Source: Gavia stellata
Taxonomy: Eukaryota > Chordata > Aves > Gaviiformes > Gaviidae
Reading direction: 5' to 3'
Length of the DNA: 64,000 nucleotides
Assembly: GCF_030936135.1 (NCBI RefSeq)
Contig: NC_082637.1
Location: 4,477,001-4,541,000, forward strand
Positions within the stretch are counted from its first letter, which is position 1. Each line of letters begins with the position of its first letter. A model generated the notes under the pieces. It was not told where the DNA came from. It did no database searches and was given only the letters and a program-made list of their open reading frames with translations. Below are positions 1 to 42,000 of this stretch, piece by piece. Made by a program: the position numbers and the translations under genes.

Positions 1-1204
1 GATTGTAATTATACATTACTGGAGTGTTAACCTTACTGAAAATAGTTTTGTGTTAATGAGCCATGCTCGTTCTTGTTAAGAAAAATCATTGTGATGAATA
101 AATGGGAAGCTCTCCTTACACAAATGATTCTCTGCCTGCACTCTGACTTGGTGAGTGGTTATTTACATTCAGGTTTAACCTCTGGCTGAGACAGAACGTG
201 TGGACCAAGTAGACTCTGCAGCAGAAATACAAGAAACAAACTCCCCAGGAACAAAACCAGTCTTTAGATACTCTTTGTGTGCCCTCATAAATCGTAACCT
301 ACAGTTTTGCGTAAATTCCCACATCTAGTGTTCATGCTAGCAATTCTGAACCTGTGTTGGTTTCTGCTTGGAGTAGGTAAGGGAGGTCTTTGGCCCGTAG
401 CCAGAGTCAGGTTGAGGAGGCGAGAGATCTATAAGCAAAAATCCTGTGAAGACATTGCCCATAAAGACTTGTGACAACATGAGTGACGCTAGAACAAAAA
501 AAAGAGACTAGTTAAATTAGCCTAAACCTGCTGATTTTCTACAATGGCTCCAAGTTCCTCTAATTCCTTGCCTTTTCCACCTTGGAAATACCCCAATTCA
601 ACTGGAAGGCAACACATTTGGCACATCAAGGCTTTGATCTCAACTGAAAACAACAACAGACTAACCAAATCTACAAAGCACTGCTAAGCTCCTGAATTTC
701 ATTAAAAGCAGTCACTTATGTTTCATTAAAAAGGGTGCAGGTCTCTTCTAGGCAAGCTACATCGATTGTGGTGCTTTAACGAGTCTCAGAAAGGGAGAAT
801 TACAGTAATCATCAAACTGTTCTTAACAAGCTTTCTGCTCCAGTTCTTCTACCCCAAACCTGTAAACAACTGTCATGAATTAAAGACTGAGAAGCAATCA
901 ATCTTTTAAGTCTTTATATAGAAAATGAAGGCTGGAGTCTTCATTACATAGCAACTGCCATTCTGCCATTAAATTAACTCCATGAAAAACATTTTTGAAT
1001 GGCTAATAAAAAATAAATAAACAACCCACCCACCCCATTGAATTTTGAAAGTGAAGATTTCCCCCTGACATTTCTCACTGCATTCTCTTCCCTGAAAACA
1101 GCAGCACTTCCTTCCCCATCACCATTCGATCCTTTGGAGGCAAGGCGATGCCATTTTGGATAGCAAAAGTCTTTGAAGTTTTCAGGGTTTGGGGGTTTTT
1201 CTTT
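1..1204. other. KATNAL2 3' flank / 3'UTR and convergent flank
   Basis: AT-rich, without a supportable coding exon. The proximal part should be the KATNAL2 3'UTR, but I see no AATAAA on the minus strand in this stretch. A plus-strand AATAAA at 97-102, followed by a GT-rich stretch around 146-160, could end a convergent neighbour lying off the left edge. Confidence 0.5.
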
Positions 1205-32437
<31,233 letters not shown>

Positions 32438-32580
32438 CGGGACGTGCAGCGGGCCCGGCCAAGGGCGGGTACAACCCGCAGGGAAAGTCACAGCGAGCTC
32501 CCGGCAGCACCCGGCCCCCGCACCTCGCGGAAGCCAGCGGGCGCCGTGAGGGAGAGGCCCGCCCTACCGCCCTCACGCAG

Positions 32581-32714
32581 CCAATCGAGACGCCGGAGAG
32601 TGAAAGATTGCCCGAAGAATTGCCCAATCAACGGTGGAGTAGGGGGTGGCCGTTTAAAGGATGGACCAATCATAGTGGTGAGGAGAGGCGGGGTTGACAG
32701 TAGTGCCGGCCAAT
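32581..32714 (+). promoter_or_regulatory. Array of four NF-Y-type CCAAT boxes
   Basis: AGCCAATCGA, GCCCAATCAA, GACCAATCAT and GGCCAATCAC, with CCAAT starting at 32581, 32624, 32666 and 32710: same orientation, spacing 43, 42 and 44 bp. They lie about 145-275 bp upstream of the KATNAL2 ATG. Each fits the RRCCAATSR-like NF-Y consensus. Confidence 0.75.
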
Positions 32715-32810
32715 CACCTCTAGACTTACCTGAGCAGGGAGGCGGTTTGTCGGGCTGTCAGGGGAGTGATGGGGATGCTGATGTGAGGGGCCGGAGGCGG
32801 TCTAGATGGG

Positions 32811-32834
32811 ACCAAACCAAACCAAACCAAACCA
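32811..32834 (+). repeat. (ACCAA)n pentanucleotide microsatellite
   Basis: About five uninterrupted ACCAA units directly beyond the CCAAT array. Short and probably polymorphic. Confidence 0.85.
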
Positions 32835-35129
32835 GCCGTGCCCAGCATAGCCCACTGTTAAACATGTCCAGCTCACCCAGACAGGCGAGGTGCGCCTGAG
32901 AAGAAGCAGAGTGTGGTCTGCCCCTCACCTCAAGGATGGCGGTGGGCCTTAAAATGGAGGCGGCTGGGGGGCTGGTGCTGAGGGAATGCAGGGCTGTGAG
33001 AAATGTCCTCTTCGGAGCACCTGAAAGCCATTGTTAAACTTGACTGACTGCTGCAGCCTCCTGGGTTCAGGATGTGAATTACTGTTGGGGTGATTTGTAC
33101 TTGCTGGAAACTGTCTTCAGTCCAGGTGGAGGAGAATATTTTAAAAAATCCCTGAAAATACATGGAAGGCAGATTAGACCGTGCAAAATGCTTGCTTGGT
33201 GACAGCCACAACAGGACAGGAATGGTCAAAATGAGAAAGAGCAATCATCTGGAAACACCCTGTCCTCTGGTATGTGAGCACTTCCCAGCCAGGCAGCTGC
33301 AGGTGCAAGCTCTCCCTAAGTCCTGCCTGTTGGAGACCAACAGCTACTCAGTTCCACCAGCTGTTCTCAGACGGGGTAACTACCAGATTCTTCACATCCA
33401 TGCCATGCTATGCTTGCTTAGCATCCCCAAACCTGTGTTCTCCAGACATCCAGCCCTTCTTCCAAATGCTGTCTCCTCAGCATAACCGTTAATACCCCAA
33501 AATGCATTATCCTTTTGGTGCAACCCTGTTCCTACTCAGGAATGTTTCTCCAGCCCTTTTCTTAAACCTTCCCAATCCAGTACGCGCCAACACAAGTCTT
33601 CTGTTCCCTCAAGCTCCCTTTGCTAAGTACCTCCAACTGCACGTATCTCTTATAACCCTTATCTCTCCTTTCAATATATCTTAATCTCAAGGATGTCCTA
33701 AGCAAAAACAGGACTTCAGTGTATGTTAACTTCTCAGTTAATTGCGCTGCAAATGAAATGAACTTTCATCCTGTTAAGGATGTAATTTAATACATATCTT
33801 TTTAATTAAATTTGTCCCATAAAACATGACGTTTTCAAAGTGGATCAGATTAATGTTCCTGCATCCAACTCAGGTTCTCTCCTACTAGACGTTGTGTTTA
33901 GTTTTGTGGCCTTAATGTGGTAGTAGAGTAGGTAAAGTGTTCATTTTCCATTATTGGGTGCTTCTGTTTTATGGCTCTGAAAGAGAAGTTCCTATAATTG
34001 AAGTTAGGATTCAACCCATCCCAATTAGGTTCCCAAGATCATATCATTACTGTTGAGAGAACCGCCTAGGTTCTTGGCTTTGCTTGACTGGAGAGAGTTT
34101 TCTACCACGCTCTTAAAGGGGTAGTGGTATCTTAATACGTGGTTTGCTACTGTTTTCATGGATAAAGAGAGAGAGGCTTCAATCCTTAGAACACAAACTT
34201 GAGGGTAATTTTCACCATATGTTTGTAAATGACTCTTTCAAACTGTCCTTGGAGACAAACACACAGTCACAGTCAGAGAGCTCAGGCGTTTAAATCTGCA
34301 AGGGCAGACTTCTGCAGCTTAGCAGGGCTGGTTGGCAGGATCAAGGTATCCTCAAGCAATTCAAGAACCTACAAAGAAACCTTGCTAGGGCACTCATTAT
34401 CTAGGCCTTACATTCAATAGACATAATTTAATAAAAATAATGATGGTCAGGTAAACAACTTTATAGCAAACATTTAAATATTTCCCTGCTGTGCTTATAA
34501 CAAAAATATAGGTGTATCAGCCTGGTATGTTAGGATAGGCAAGCAAAACTAATTAACGTGTATTTCATCATCAAAACTGATTAGAATACAAAAAAAAAGA
34601 AGAATAAATTAGGTTTGTAATTTGCATTTTTTCTGCTAAACATTAATATATCTACTGAGCCTGACTTCACTGTAGTTATATATAACTATATATCACTTCA
34701 CTGTATGTCTTGATATAACAGATAGAAGGTTATATCCCATCTAAGCTCTGTTTTGTCAATTGGCTGCACGGAAAGTGCAGATACAAAGCAGCCACATGAA
34801 CGATTTCTTTCCAATAAATAGAGTAAGTATCCAACTCAGAACATCTTGTCTTATAATCAGAACCCACATTTTTATGGGCAGCGCAGCAATCAAGGGGGGC
34901 TGTGAGCCTCCGTGCTTTGACAGTTCTAGACAACGCAAGAGAGGTGTGGGCACTGAACACCACCCCATTACAGTTTTGCCATCCACTTTCTCTAGTGTTA
35001 CGTTAGAAAATAAATGGCTATGGGATAGGAAAGATGATGGAAGAGCCTCAGGCTGGCCTCATAAAGTTCTTACCTTTAAACATAGCACACACACACAAAA
35101 AATCTACCTTCAACCCAGTCATCTGTCAC
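32835..35129. other. Intergenic spacer, no gene seen
   Basis: Between the KATNAL2 promoter and the CR1 copy. C-rich 33480-33660, AT-rich beyond. A palindrome flanked by an 11-bp direct repeat lies at 34663-34706. The open frames are short and unrecognised. Confidence 0.6.
34663..34706. repeat. AT palindrome between 11-bp direct repeats
   Basis: ACTTCACTGTA occurs at both ends of a 44-bp segment that contains the perfect 16-bp palindrome TAGTTATATATAACTA (34673-34688). Confidence 0.7.
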
Positions 35130-35975
35130 ACCAGAAGGCTGCGCTGCCATTCAGCGTGACCTGGACAGGCTGGAGAGTTGGGCAGAGAGGAACCTGATGA
35201 AATTCCACAAAGGCAAGTGTAGGGTACTGCACCTGGGGAGGAGTAACCCCAGGCATCAGCACGGGTCAGGGGCTGAGCTGCTGGAGAGCAGCTCTGGGGA
35301 AAGGGACCTGGGAGTCCCGGGGGACAACAGGACGGCCATGAGCCAGCAATGTGCCCTTGGGGCCGAGAAGGCCAACGGCATCCTGGGGTGCATCAAGAGA
35401 GTGTGGCTAGCAGGGCGAGGGAGCTTATCCTCCCCCTCTATTCTGCCCTGGCGAGGCCACATCTGGAGTGCTGTGTCCAGTTCTGGGCTCCCCGGTTCAA
35501 GAAGGACAGGGAACTGCTGGAGAGGGTACAGCAAAGGGCTACGAAGATGATTAGGGGATTGGAACATCTTTCTTATGAGGAAAGGCTGAGGGACTTGGGT
35601 CTTGTTAGTCTGGAGAAGAGAAGACTGAGGGGGGATCTTATCAATGCTTATCAATACTGAAGGGGTGGGTGCCAGGAGGATGGGGCCAGTCTTTTTTCAG
35701 TGGTGCCCAGTGACAGGACGAGAGGTAACAGGCATAAACTGGGTCATAGGAAGTTCCACCTAAACATGAGGAGGAACTTCTTTCCTTGGAGGGTGGCAGA
35801 GCACTGGAACAGGCTGCCCAGAGAGGTTGTGGAGTCTCCTTCTCTGGAGATACTCAAAACTGTCCTGGACACATTCCTGTGCAACCTGCTGTAGGTGACC
35901 CTGCTCTGGTGGGGGTGTTAGAGTACATGATCTCCAGAGGTCCCTTCCAACCCCTGTCAGTCTGTGATCTCAGAG
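35130..35975 (+). mobile_element. CR1 LINE, long 5'-truncated copy (ORF2 remnant plus 3'UTR)
   Basis: About 850 bp, plus strand, in the KATNAL2-PIAS2 intergenic region. It carries the CR1 ORF2 C-terminal coding remnant (GACCTGGACAGGCTGGAGAG, CACATCTGGAGTGCTGTGTC, GGAACAGGCTGCCCAGAGAG) and the 3'UTR ending CCCTTCCAACCCCTGTCAG. The reverse-transcriptase C-terminal reading passes between frames (35197-35550, 35349-35660, 35700-35894), so the copy is dead. Boundaries are approximate; no target-site duplication was identified. Confidence 0.94.
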
Positions 35976-37479
35976 GCCCCCCAATCCTATCAACACTTGT
36001 TAAGTAGCTGGTTAAGCAGCACAGGAGGAGTTTGTTGAGGTATAATGCTGATGAGTATAATTGCTGCAATGCTGGGAGCAGCTGTAGGGTGGTTTTTGTT
36101 GTTGTTTGGTTTTTAACTGTCTGCAATGTGTTTGTGGGAAGCAGGCAGAGTTTATTTAGATGATCAGATGTCCCCATTTCAGTAGGTAACACAGCTGTGG
36201 GAAGAGTCAGTGCTTGTATGGACATACTGTGCATAGTCCTAGAAAGATTACTAGAGAAGACAGAAGCTCAGATGTATTTATTTGCCCCCCTCCCAAGCTT
36301 AACTCAATTTAGGGGGCAAGATGCCTAGCACCTATAGGCTCCCTTCTTACCCTAATTAGAGCATATTGGGGGAAAAAAAAACCCCAGCAAGTGCTGCAGT
36401 GATATCTTACCAGATGGGAGTATGAAGTGGCTGCCTTGAAGGAGAGCAGGTTGTCTGCTCCTCTGATGGCTAGTGCTGAGCCGAGTTTTAAAGCTTGTAT
36501 TGCAAAATCAGAAAGGACTCAAGGGGAAAGCGTGGGAAACGCTTTAGGAGCTGCAGCAGGGGATTGTGAGAGGAGAAAGAGGAGGGGGAGGAAGAAGTAT
36601 CGGAAGTGGAGGTGCAAGAAGCAGCAGAAGTGTCAGAAGCTGGAAGAATGTCTGACCCTTGAGGTAGGTTTCTTAAAAGTTTGGTGGAAAGAGAAGTGTT
36701 GGGAAGGTTGAAACTTCAATAAGCTGCTAGGATGGCCTGGTCACTGGGGAGCGGAAGTCTGGAGTTGATGCATGTGTGAGGATTTTTGAAAAATCAGTGG
36801 GGTTTTTGAAGAACTAGAGTGAAAGTGAGATCCATTCTAGTTACTAGAAAAAGTAGAAGAGGGAGATTTGAGAGAAACCTTGCTATGGAGATAAGATAAT
36901 GGAGTGGGAGAGGATAGGCCTGTGCTTTTGTGGAATAGGGACCTAGGAAAAAGCTTGAGGAGGACCAGAAGTATGGAGTATGTGTTTTTTTCAAGGGTAT
37001 GGCCCCAGTGATGAGCAGGAGAAAGGTTGTGAGGGAAAGCTGGGGGAAAACAGAATATGATGAAGAGAAGGACTCTAAGGAACTCTTCAAGCAAAAAATT
37101 AGGATAAGCTAATATGTAAACTCTTATTATCTTACGCATGTGAGGCACGAACACGAACTATAATGGGTTCGCCCTTATCCCAGCAAGTATAGGGGATGAG
37201 ATGAATGGGAAGGTTGAAAGATGCGGTTACAAAGTGAGAGGTGAGCGTACGCGAGAAAAGAAATGCCCAGCTCTGGTGTGAGCCTGAACATTGATGTCTT
37301 CCCTGGTGTATTTGAAGGAAGAAACTTGTGAGGGTGTGCTGAAAGAAGAAGAGAGAAGGCTTTGGGCTGGCTTGTGCTGCTCTCTGCTTTAATGATGTAA
37401 GAGATCCTAACCTGCCGCTTGCCTCTTTAGTCTGGTACTGAATTGCATAGAAAAAAGAAATGTTTGATGGTCTTGGGAG

Positions 37480-37547
37480 TTGAAGTAGCGCAGCGGTGTG
37501 GCAGACAGCACGCTTTATCCGGCTGCGAATTCCTGGGTTTGACTAAA
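37480..37547 (+). pseudogene. tRNA-like remnant (A- and B-box pair)
   Basis: An A-box-like TAGCGCAGCGGTG at 37486-37498 and a B-box-like GGGTTTGACTA at 37535-37545 sit 49 bases apart, near tRNA spacing. The T-stem does not pair on its 3' side, so this is not a functional tRNA. It may be a tRNA pseudogene or a tRNA-derived SINE head; chance is also possible. Confidence 0.3.
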
Positions 37548-38153
37548 AAAGGGGTTTGAAATTAATAAAGTCCTTATGTTTAAATCTTCAAGGAAATGAC
37601 TATTATAAGACTGAGCACAGAACCAGTTTATGCAGAGAGGACTAGCTATCTGTGGTTATGGTTAAAAACTTCAGCGGAACTAAGGGTTTATCTTGGTCTA
37701 GCCAACAGTAAATAAAAAGGAAAGCTTGCCTCAAAAGGCTATTGCAAAAGGACCACTAACATTATTAATTTTTTTAGTTCCTTTGTGTCCAGATCTTGTA
37801 GCGATATTGAGTGACCGTAGCCAGTGTGTACGGCCAGGCATCAGTACCCTCTATAAAAGCTCAACTCTCTGTTCCCAAAATTGCCTGCTAGAATCCCGCT
37901 TGCTGCCACCATAGCCCACCTCTTGGCCTGTTAAGAAGCTCCTGGTTTCATGTACTCATATTTGTTCCGAGATACCTTATGGTTGTAGTTACCACTCTGA
38001 ATCCGTCACTCGGGCAAAATCTGCTGCCTTTTGGTGAATATGGGCAAATGTATTTTGTGTTTCAGACCTAATTTTTTTTTTTCCTATGTCTCTCTTCAAC
38101 TTCTCGTTTGAGGTGGTCTTGGCTGCTTGCCTGTTTGTTGGCTCAGTCTTTGC

Positions 38154-38175
38154 TTTTTTTTTTTTTTTTTTTTTT
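38154..38175 (+). repeat. Poly-T tract
   Basis: 22 consecutive T followed by GCAG; resembles a 3' splice site, but no exon follows. Confidence 0.9.
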
Positions 38176-38992
38176 GCAGTAAATCGGTTGTTTGGTTTAA
38201 CGGCCCAGTTGCCAATGAAACTGAATATTGTGACTAGGTAATTATTGTGACTAGATAATGATCTCTGGCTGCTTTTGAAAATAATATTCTCAGCTGCACC
38301 TCGATGTTTATTTTTTCTGTAAATGTCTCAACATTTCCCTTGCAGCAGGAAACCCATTATCCAGTTTTGAAGCTTACTGCCAGTGACATTTTCGCTTCAT
38401 TTTTTATTAATAAAATGTGTCACATCATCATTATAGCACAAATTATGAGAATGTTTTTGATGAGATGGATAAAACTAAGAAAGCTATCAAATCACAGCGC
38501 ACGTCCAACCCTTCCACTTAATACACTTCAATCGTGAGACTGTATTATTTGCTGTTCATCCTTTTTTGTGAATATAACGATTCTCTTTAACCGCTGAGTG
38601 AGTCCTCCGCGGTGTTAATTCTGGAGCGGGGGAGAGCGGCAGCCCCGGGGGCTGCGGGCCCGCCGGCTGCTCCCCTCTCACGCTCGCGTCCCCGGGGCCA
38701 GGCCTTGGGCTGCTGCCGGAGCCCCGCTGGGCCTGAGGCGCAGCCTCCTCTCTACCGCCCCGCGGGCCGGCTAGGGAACCCGCGGGTCGCGGTGGGGCCG
38801 GTACCGGCGGGTCCGTCTGTACAAAAATCAGGCTGGTTTTACCTCACGATTTCCCTCAGGGCCGCCCCACCGGGCGGAGAGGTGGCCCGCGGGCAGGCGG
38901 CCCGGGGAGGCGGCGCGGAGCTTCCCCCCCCGCTCCCCGCCGCCGGAGCCGCCCTCCCCCGTCACGTGGCGGGGGCGCGCACAGGGTGCACG

Positions 38993-39049
38993 ATGGTGGC
39001 GGCGGCGGCGGGGCCCGGCGGCGGCGGCGGCGGCAGCAGCAGCGGGTAG
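38993..39049 (+). CDS. Upstream ORF in the PIAS2 5' leader (18 codons)
   Basis: ATG in strong context (A at -3, G at +4) opens an 18-residue frame of Ala, Gly and Ser repeats, ending at TAG 39047-39049, three bases before the PIAS2 ATG. Different frame from PIAS2. It would matter only if transcription starts upstream of 38993, which is likely but not shown. Encoded in a GGC/GCG repeat, so length may vary. Confidence 0.5.
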   Translation: MVAAAAGPGGGGGGSSSG

Positions 39050-39052
39050 AAA

Positions 39053-39076
39053 ATGGCGGATTTCGAGGAGCTGCGG
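39053..39076 (+). CDS. PIAS2: PIAS2 exon 1 coding part (residues 1-8)
   Basis: ATGGCGGATTTCGAGGAGCT and CGG encode MADFEELR, the recognised PIAS2 N-terminus, followed by donor GTGAGG. 24 nt, phase 0. Strong Kozak context (AAAATGG). Confidence 0.95.
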
Positions 39077-42000
39077 GTGAGGAGGGAGAGAGGCGGCGGC
39101 GGGGGAGACGCGGGCCAAGATGTTGCGGCCGTTCCCGCGGCGGGGGGCCTCTCGCCCACCCCCCTCCCCGGCCTTTCCTCACGGGGAGCCCCCGCCGCAC
39201 CCCTGGGTGCTTGCCGGGGCGGGGGGGGGGGGGGGGGGGCGGTGAGCCGTCAGCGCCTCTCCCTGAGGCAGCAGCCCGTAACGGCCGGCCGGAAACCACC
39301 GGGGCCCCGCGGCCGCCTGCGCCTTCCCCGGGGAGGAAGCGGGGCCGCCCTGAAACGCGGTCGCGGGGCGGCGGGAGCCGGCGGCGCTGCGGGCTCTGCC
39401 CGAGGAGAAACCTCCCTGTCAGTTCCCCGGGAGGGTGGGGGGGGGGGGTGCTCGGGGAGGCCGCTTTCCATCTCCGCCGTAAGGGTTGTGCTGGGGTTCT
39501 GCCCCCCCCAACCCCGACATTTTAAAAGCCGTTTCGGCTGCTGCGTGCGGCGAGAAGCCGGGCCCCGGCCCGGTGCCGGAGGCTTGCATGGCGCCTGGCG
39601 GGGCCCCGCACCCTCGGGAGGCCCAGCGCCGTGATGCCCTTGCTGCGAACTGAAGGGAGAATGCTGAATAATTACCGATTTTTTGGGAAATATTAGTAAT
39701 TACTGCATCTTTTGAAAATTAATTAACCGCTTTCTAACTGGGAAAACTGCCTGCGAAGCATGAAATCCAGTATTTCTTTTCAGACCTGTTTTATCTTCAA
39801 TTGAATGCCTTTTATATTGCACTTGTGGACTTTCTGTGACAGATTTTTCGGTGGGGGGGTGACCTTCCATATTTTAAGGTGTGTAGGCAAAGAGCTGACT
39901 ACATTGTTTCTGTTTTTCCTTATGTTTCTTGAACAATCTGTGAGTATCTTTGTTCAGAAGGAGAATGTTGTCCTTCTGCAGCATCTACACCTGCAGAAGT
40001 GCCACCGAGGGAATACTACGTGCACACTGAACCCCCCCGACCTAGACTTTTCGACAGAAGGAATAAAAGTCAGTTAAATAGGAACAGCTGTGAGTTAGGC
40101 TTTAGTGTAGAGAAAGGTCTGATGGCTGAACTGACTGTATTCTGACCAACAGTTGGAAATATGCTGCAATCGCCAGAGAATTTCCTACACTAAGGCTTCT
40201 TCCAGTGCTAACACCACTTGGGTTGAAGTGGCTGTAGTGTAGCAGAGGAGCTCGATTATTAAAAAAAAAATCTCATGGAAAGAACTGAGTTTCTTTGAGG
40301 ACAACGGTGCTCTATCTCAATCTTAGGTTTAAGAAGGGTTGGCTTAGGAAAAAATAAGCTAAACTTTTTTTTTAACTTGTTTGTGTTTACATGTTTTCTT
40401 GTTTAGTGTCCTGACTCATTTTCAGCCCTCTGTCCAATGTCTCTCAAAGGGTGTAGCTATGTAGGTGGCTAAACCCCCACTGTAAACTTTGTAGCAGAGA
40501 CCTCTTCTTTCTGTAGCTCCTCTTCTGCAGGCTTGAGCTGGAGCTGTGGTCTGCTTTTTCCAGAGGGCTATAATCACTTATCTAGATATATGTAAGTATT
40601 GATAGACTCTGGGAATTGGGTACCTAAATATCTTTCAAATTATATATGCACCTGAGTTGCTTGCCAAAAGTAACACAGGAGGTATGGAGGGAAAAAGGAA
40701 CTGGGTTTCAGGCCAACTACAGGATTGCCCTTTTGTCACTCAAAAGAATAGGTGTTGGTAGTTAAAACAATGTTAGTCTGAAGAAATGTCTTTTGATGTT
40801 CCCATTCATCTTATTTGTAAACGGGAGTGCCTGTGAAATGAATCTGCTAGCCTGGAGCTTCTCTAAATGTCTGTCCAACATCCAGCTGATAATAATTTAT
40901 GGTCCATTTTGGGAAAGCTCTAGATGTTTTTTGGAAGAGAATATAGTAGACTGCCTCATGTCTTCAAGGTCTTTACTGCCTTTTTTAAGAGGATACCTTT
41001 GGATGTGTCTGCTTGAATACCAGGCACTTGGTTTGCAGGTTTCAAGTTTGGTTTTTTTTTTCAGACAACCAATTCTTCCCGCTTTTGGCGAAAGAGGAAA
41101 GACACCCTACCCCTTGCAATAAATTTTGTGAATTGACCTTTAGGAGTGATCTTAAACTGCTGCTTTATAGATGAACGTACAGGACGTTTTTATGGCAGTA
41201 TTGTTTGCTTCTCTCTTGTTGCTTGCAATTTCCTGTAGTATGTGATCTCTACCTGCCTTATAAAAGGCCACTAGGGCAATTGGGATAGTTAAATTTATTT
41301 TAGTAAATCGTTAAGGACTGGCTAAAGGCAGGAGGTCAGAGTTCTCTCTTAAATCCTGTTTTTGCAGGAAACATGCAGGGGCAGTGTTTTTCTACTCTCA
41401 GGGCAAAGGACCATTTTAATATTTGTTAGTACCATCCCTGCCATCCTCTGAAGCTTCAGAGTAAAAGTTCTGGGGAGCTATGACCAAAGGGTTTAACTGA
41501 GAGGCTGTAGTGAAAGAAAACAAAGAGACTCCAAGGAACCTGTTGTTACTTCATGCCTTTTGGAAATCTTCAGTTTTGTTAAAGGTTTCGGAAGTAGCTG
41601 TAACCACGGTCATTACTTTTCAAGATATTGGTGAAAATGTCCAGTATAAGGCTTACCCTTCCAGACCTTCAGATTAACCCTTAATTAATTAGTAGTGTTT
41701 AGTGAATTCTGTAGTTCATGAGTTTCTGGAATATTAGGGAGTTGCTGAGAAGATGTGGTGAGCACAACTGTATCTTTCTTGTATTTTGAGATACAATTTC
41801 CAGACCTGCTGTTCACAGATGTTTTTAAACATGGCTCATACTTTTATTCATAATCCTCACTCACGAGCAGCCCGATGAATGTCAAAGGGATTACACAGGC
41901 ACAGACAGACGTGGAGCAGAAGTCAGCAGTCTGGTGTGGAGGCCAGAGATGGCATGTGAACACATTTTCAAACAGAATTGGCCCAGGAGTGGGGAACTAC

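Larger units (their letters stand above)
35976..38600. other. Intergenic spacer upstream of PIAS2
   Basis: No supported gene. Contains a Lys/Arg-rich open frame at 36427-36711 (94 codons, purine-rich, unrecognised), a tRNA-like remnant at 37480-37547, an isolated TATAAAAG at 37852 and a 22-T run at 38154-38175. Confidence 0.55.
38610..39650 (+). promoter_or_regulatory. PIAS2 CpG island and promoter
   Basis: About 1 kb of very GC-rich, CpG-dense sequence spanning the PIAS2 5'UTR, exon 1 and the start of intron 1, in sharp contrast to AT-rich flanks. Contains an E-box GTCACGTGGC (CACGTG at 38963-38968) about 85 bp before the ATG and a YY1-like AAAATGGCGG over the ATG. No TATA box nearby. Typical housekeeping promoter. 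Confidence 0.88.

Noticed and set aside
35197-35894. Open frames that look like a gene between KATNAL2 and PIAS2
   Set aside because: They are the C-terminal ORF2 remnant of a CR1 retroposon, spread over different frames.
38612-39525. Long Gly/Arg/Pro-rich open frames around PIAS2 exon 1 on both strands
   Set aside because: Stop-poor GC-rich CpG-island sequence yields open frames in every phase. Several begin with GTG. Only the 18-codon ATG uORF is worth keeping.
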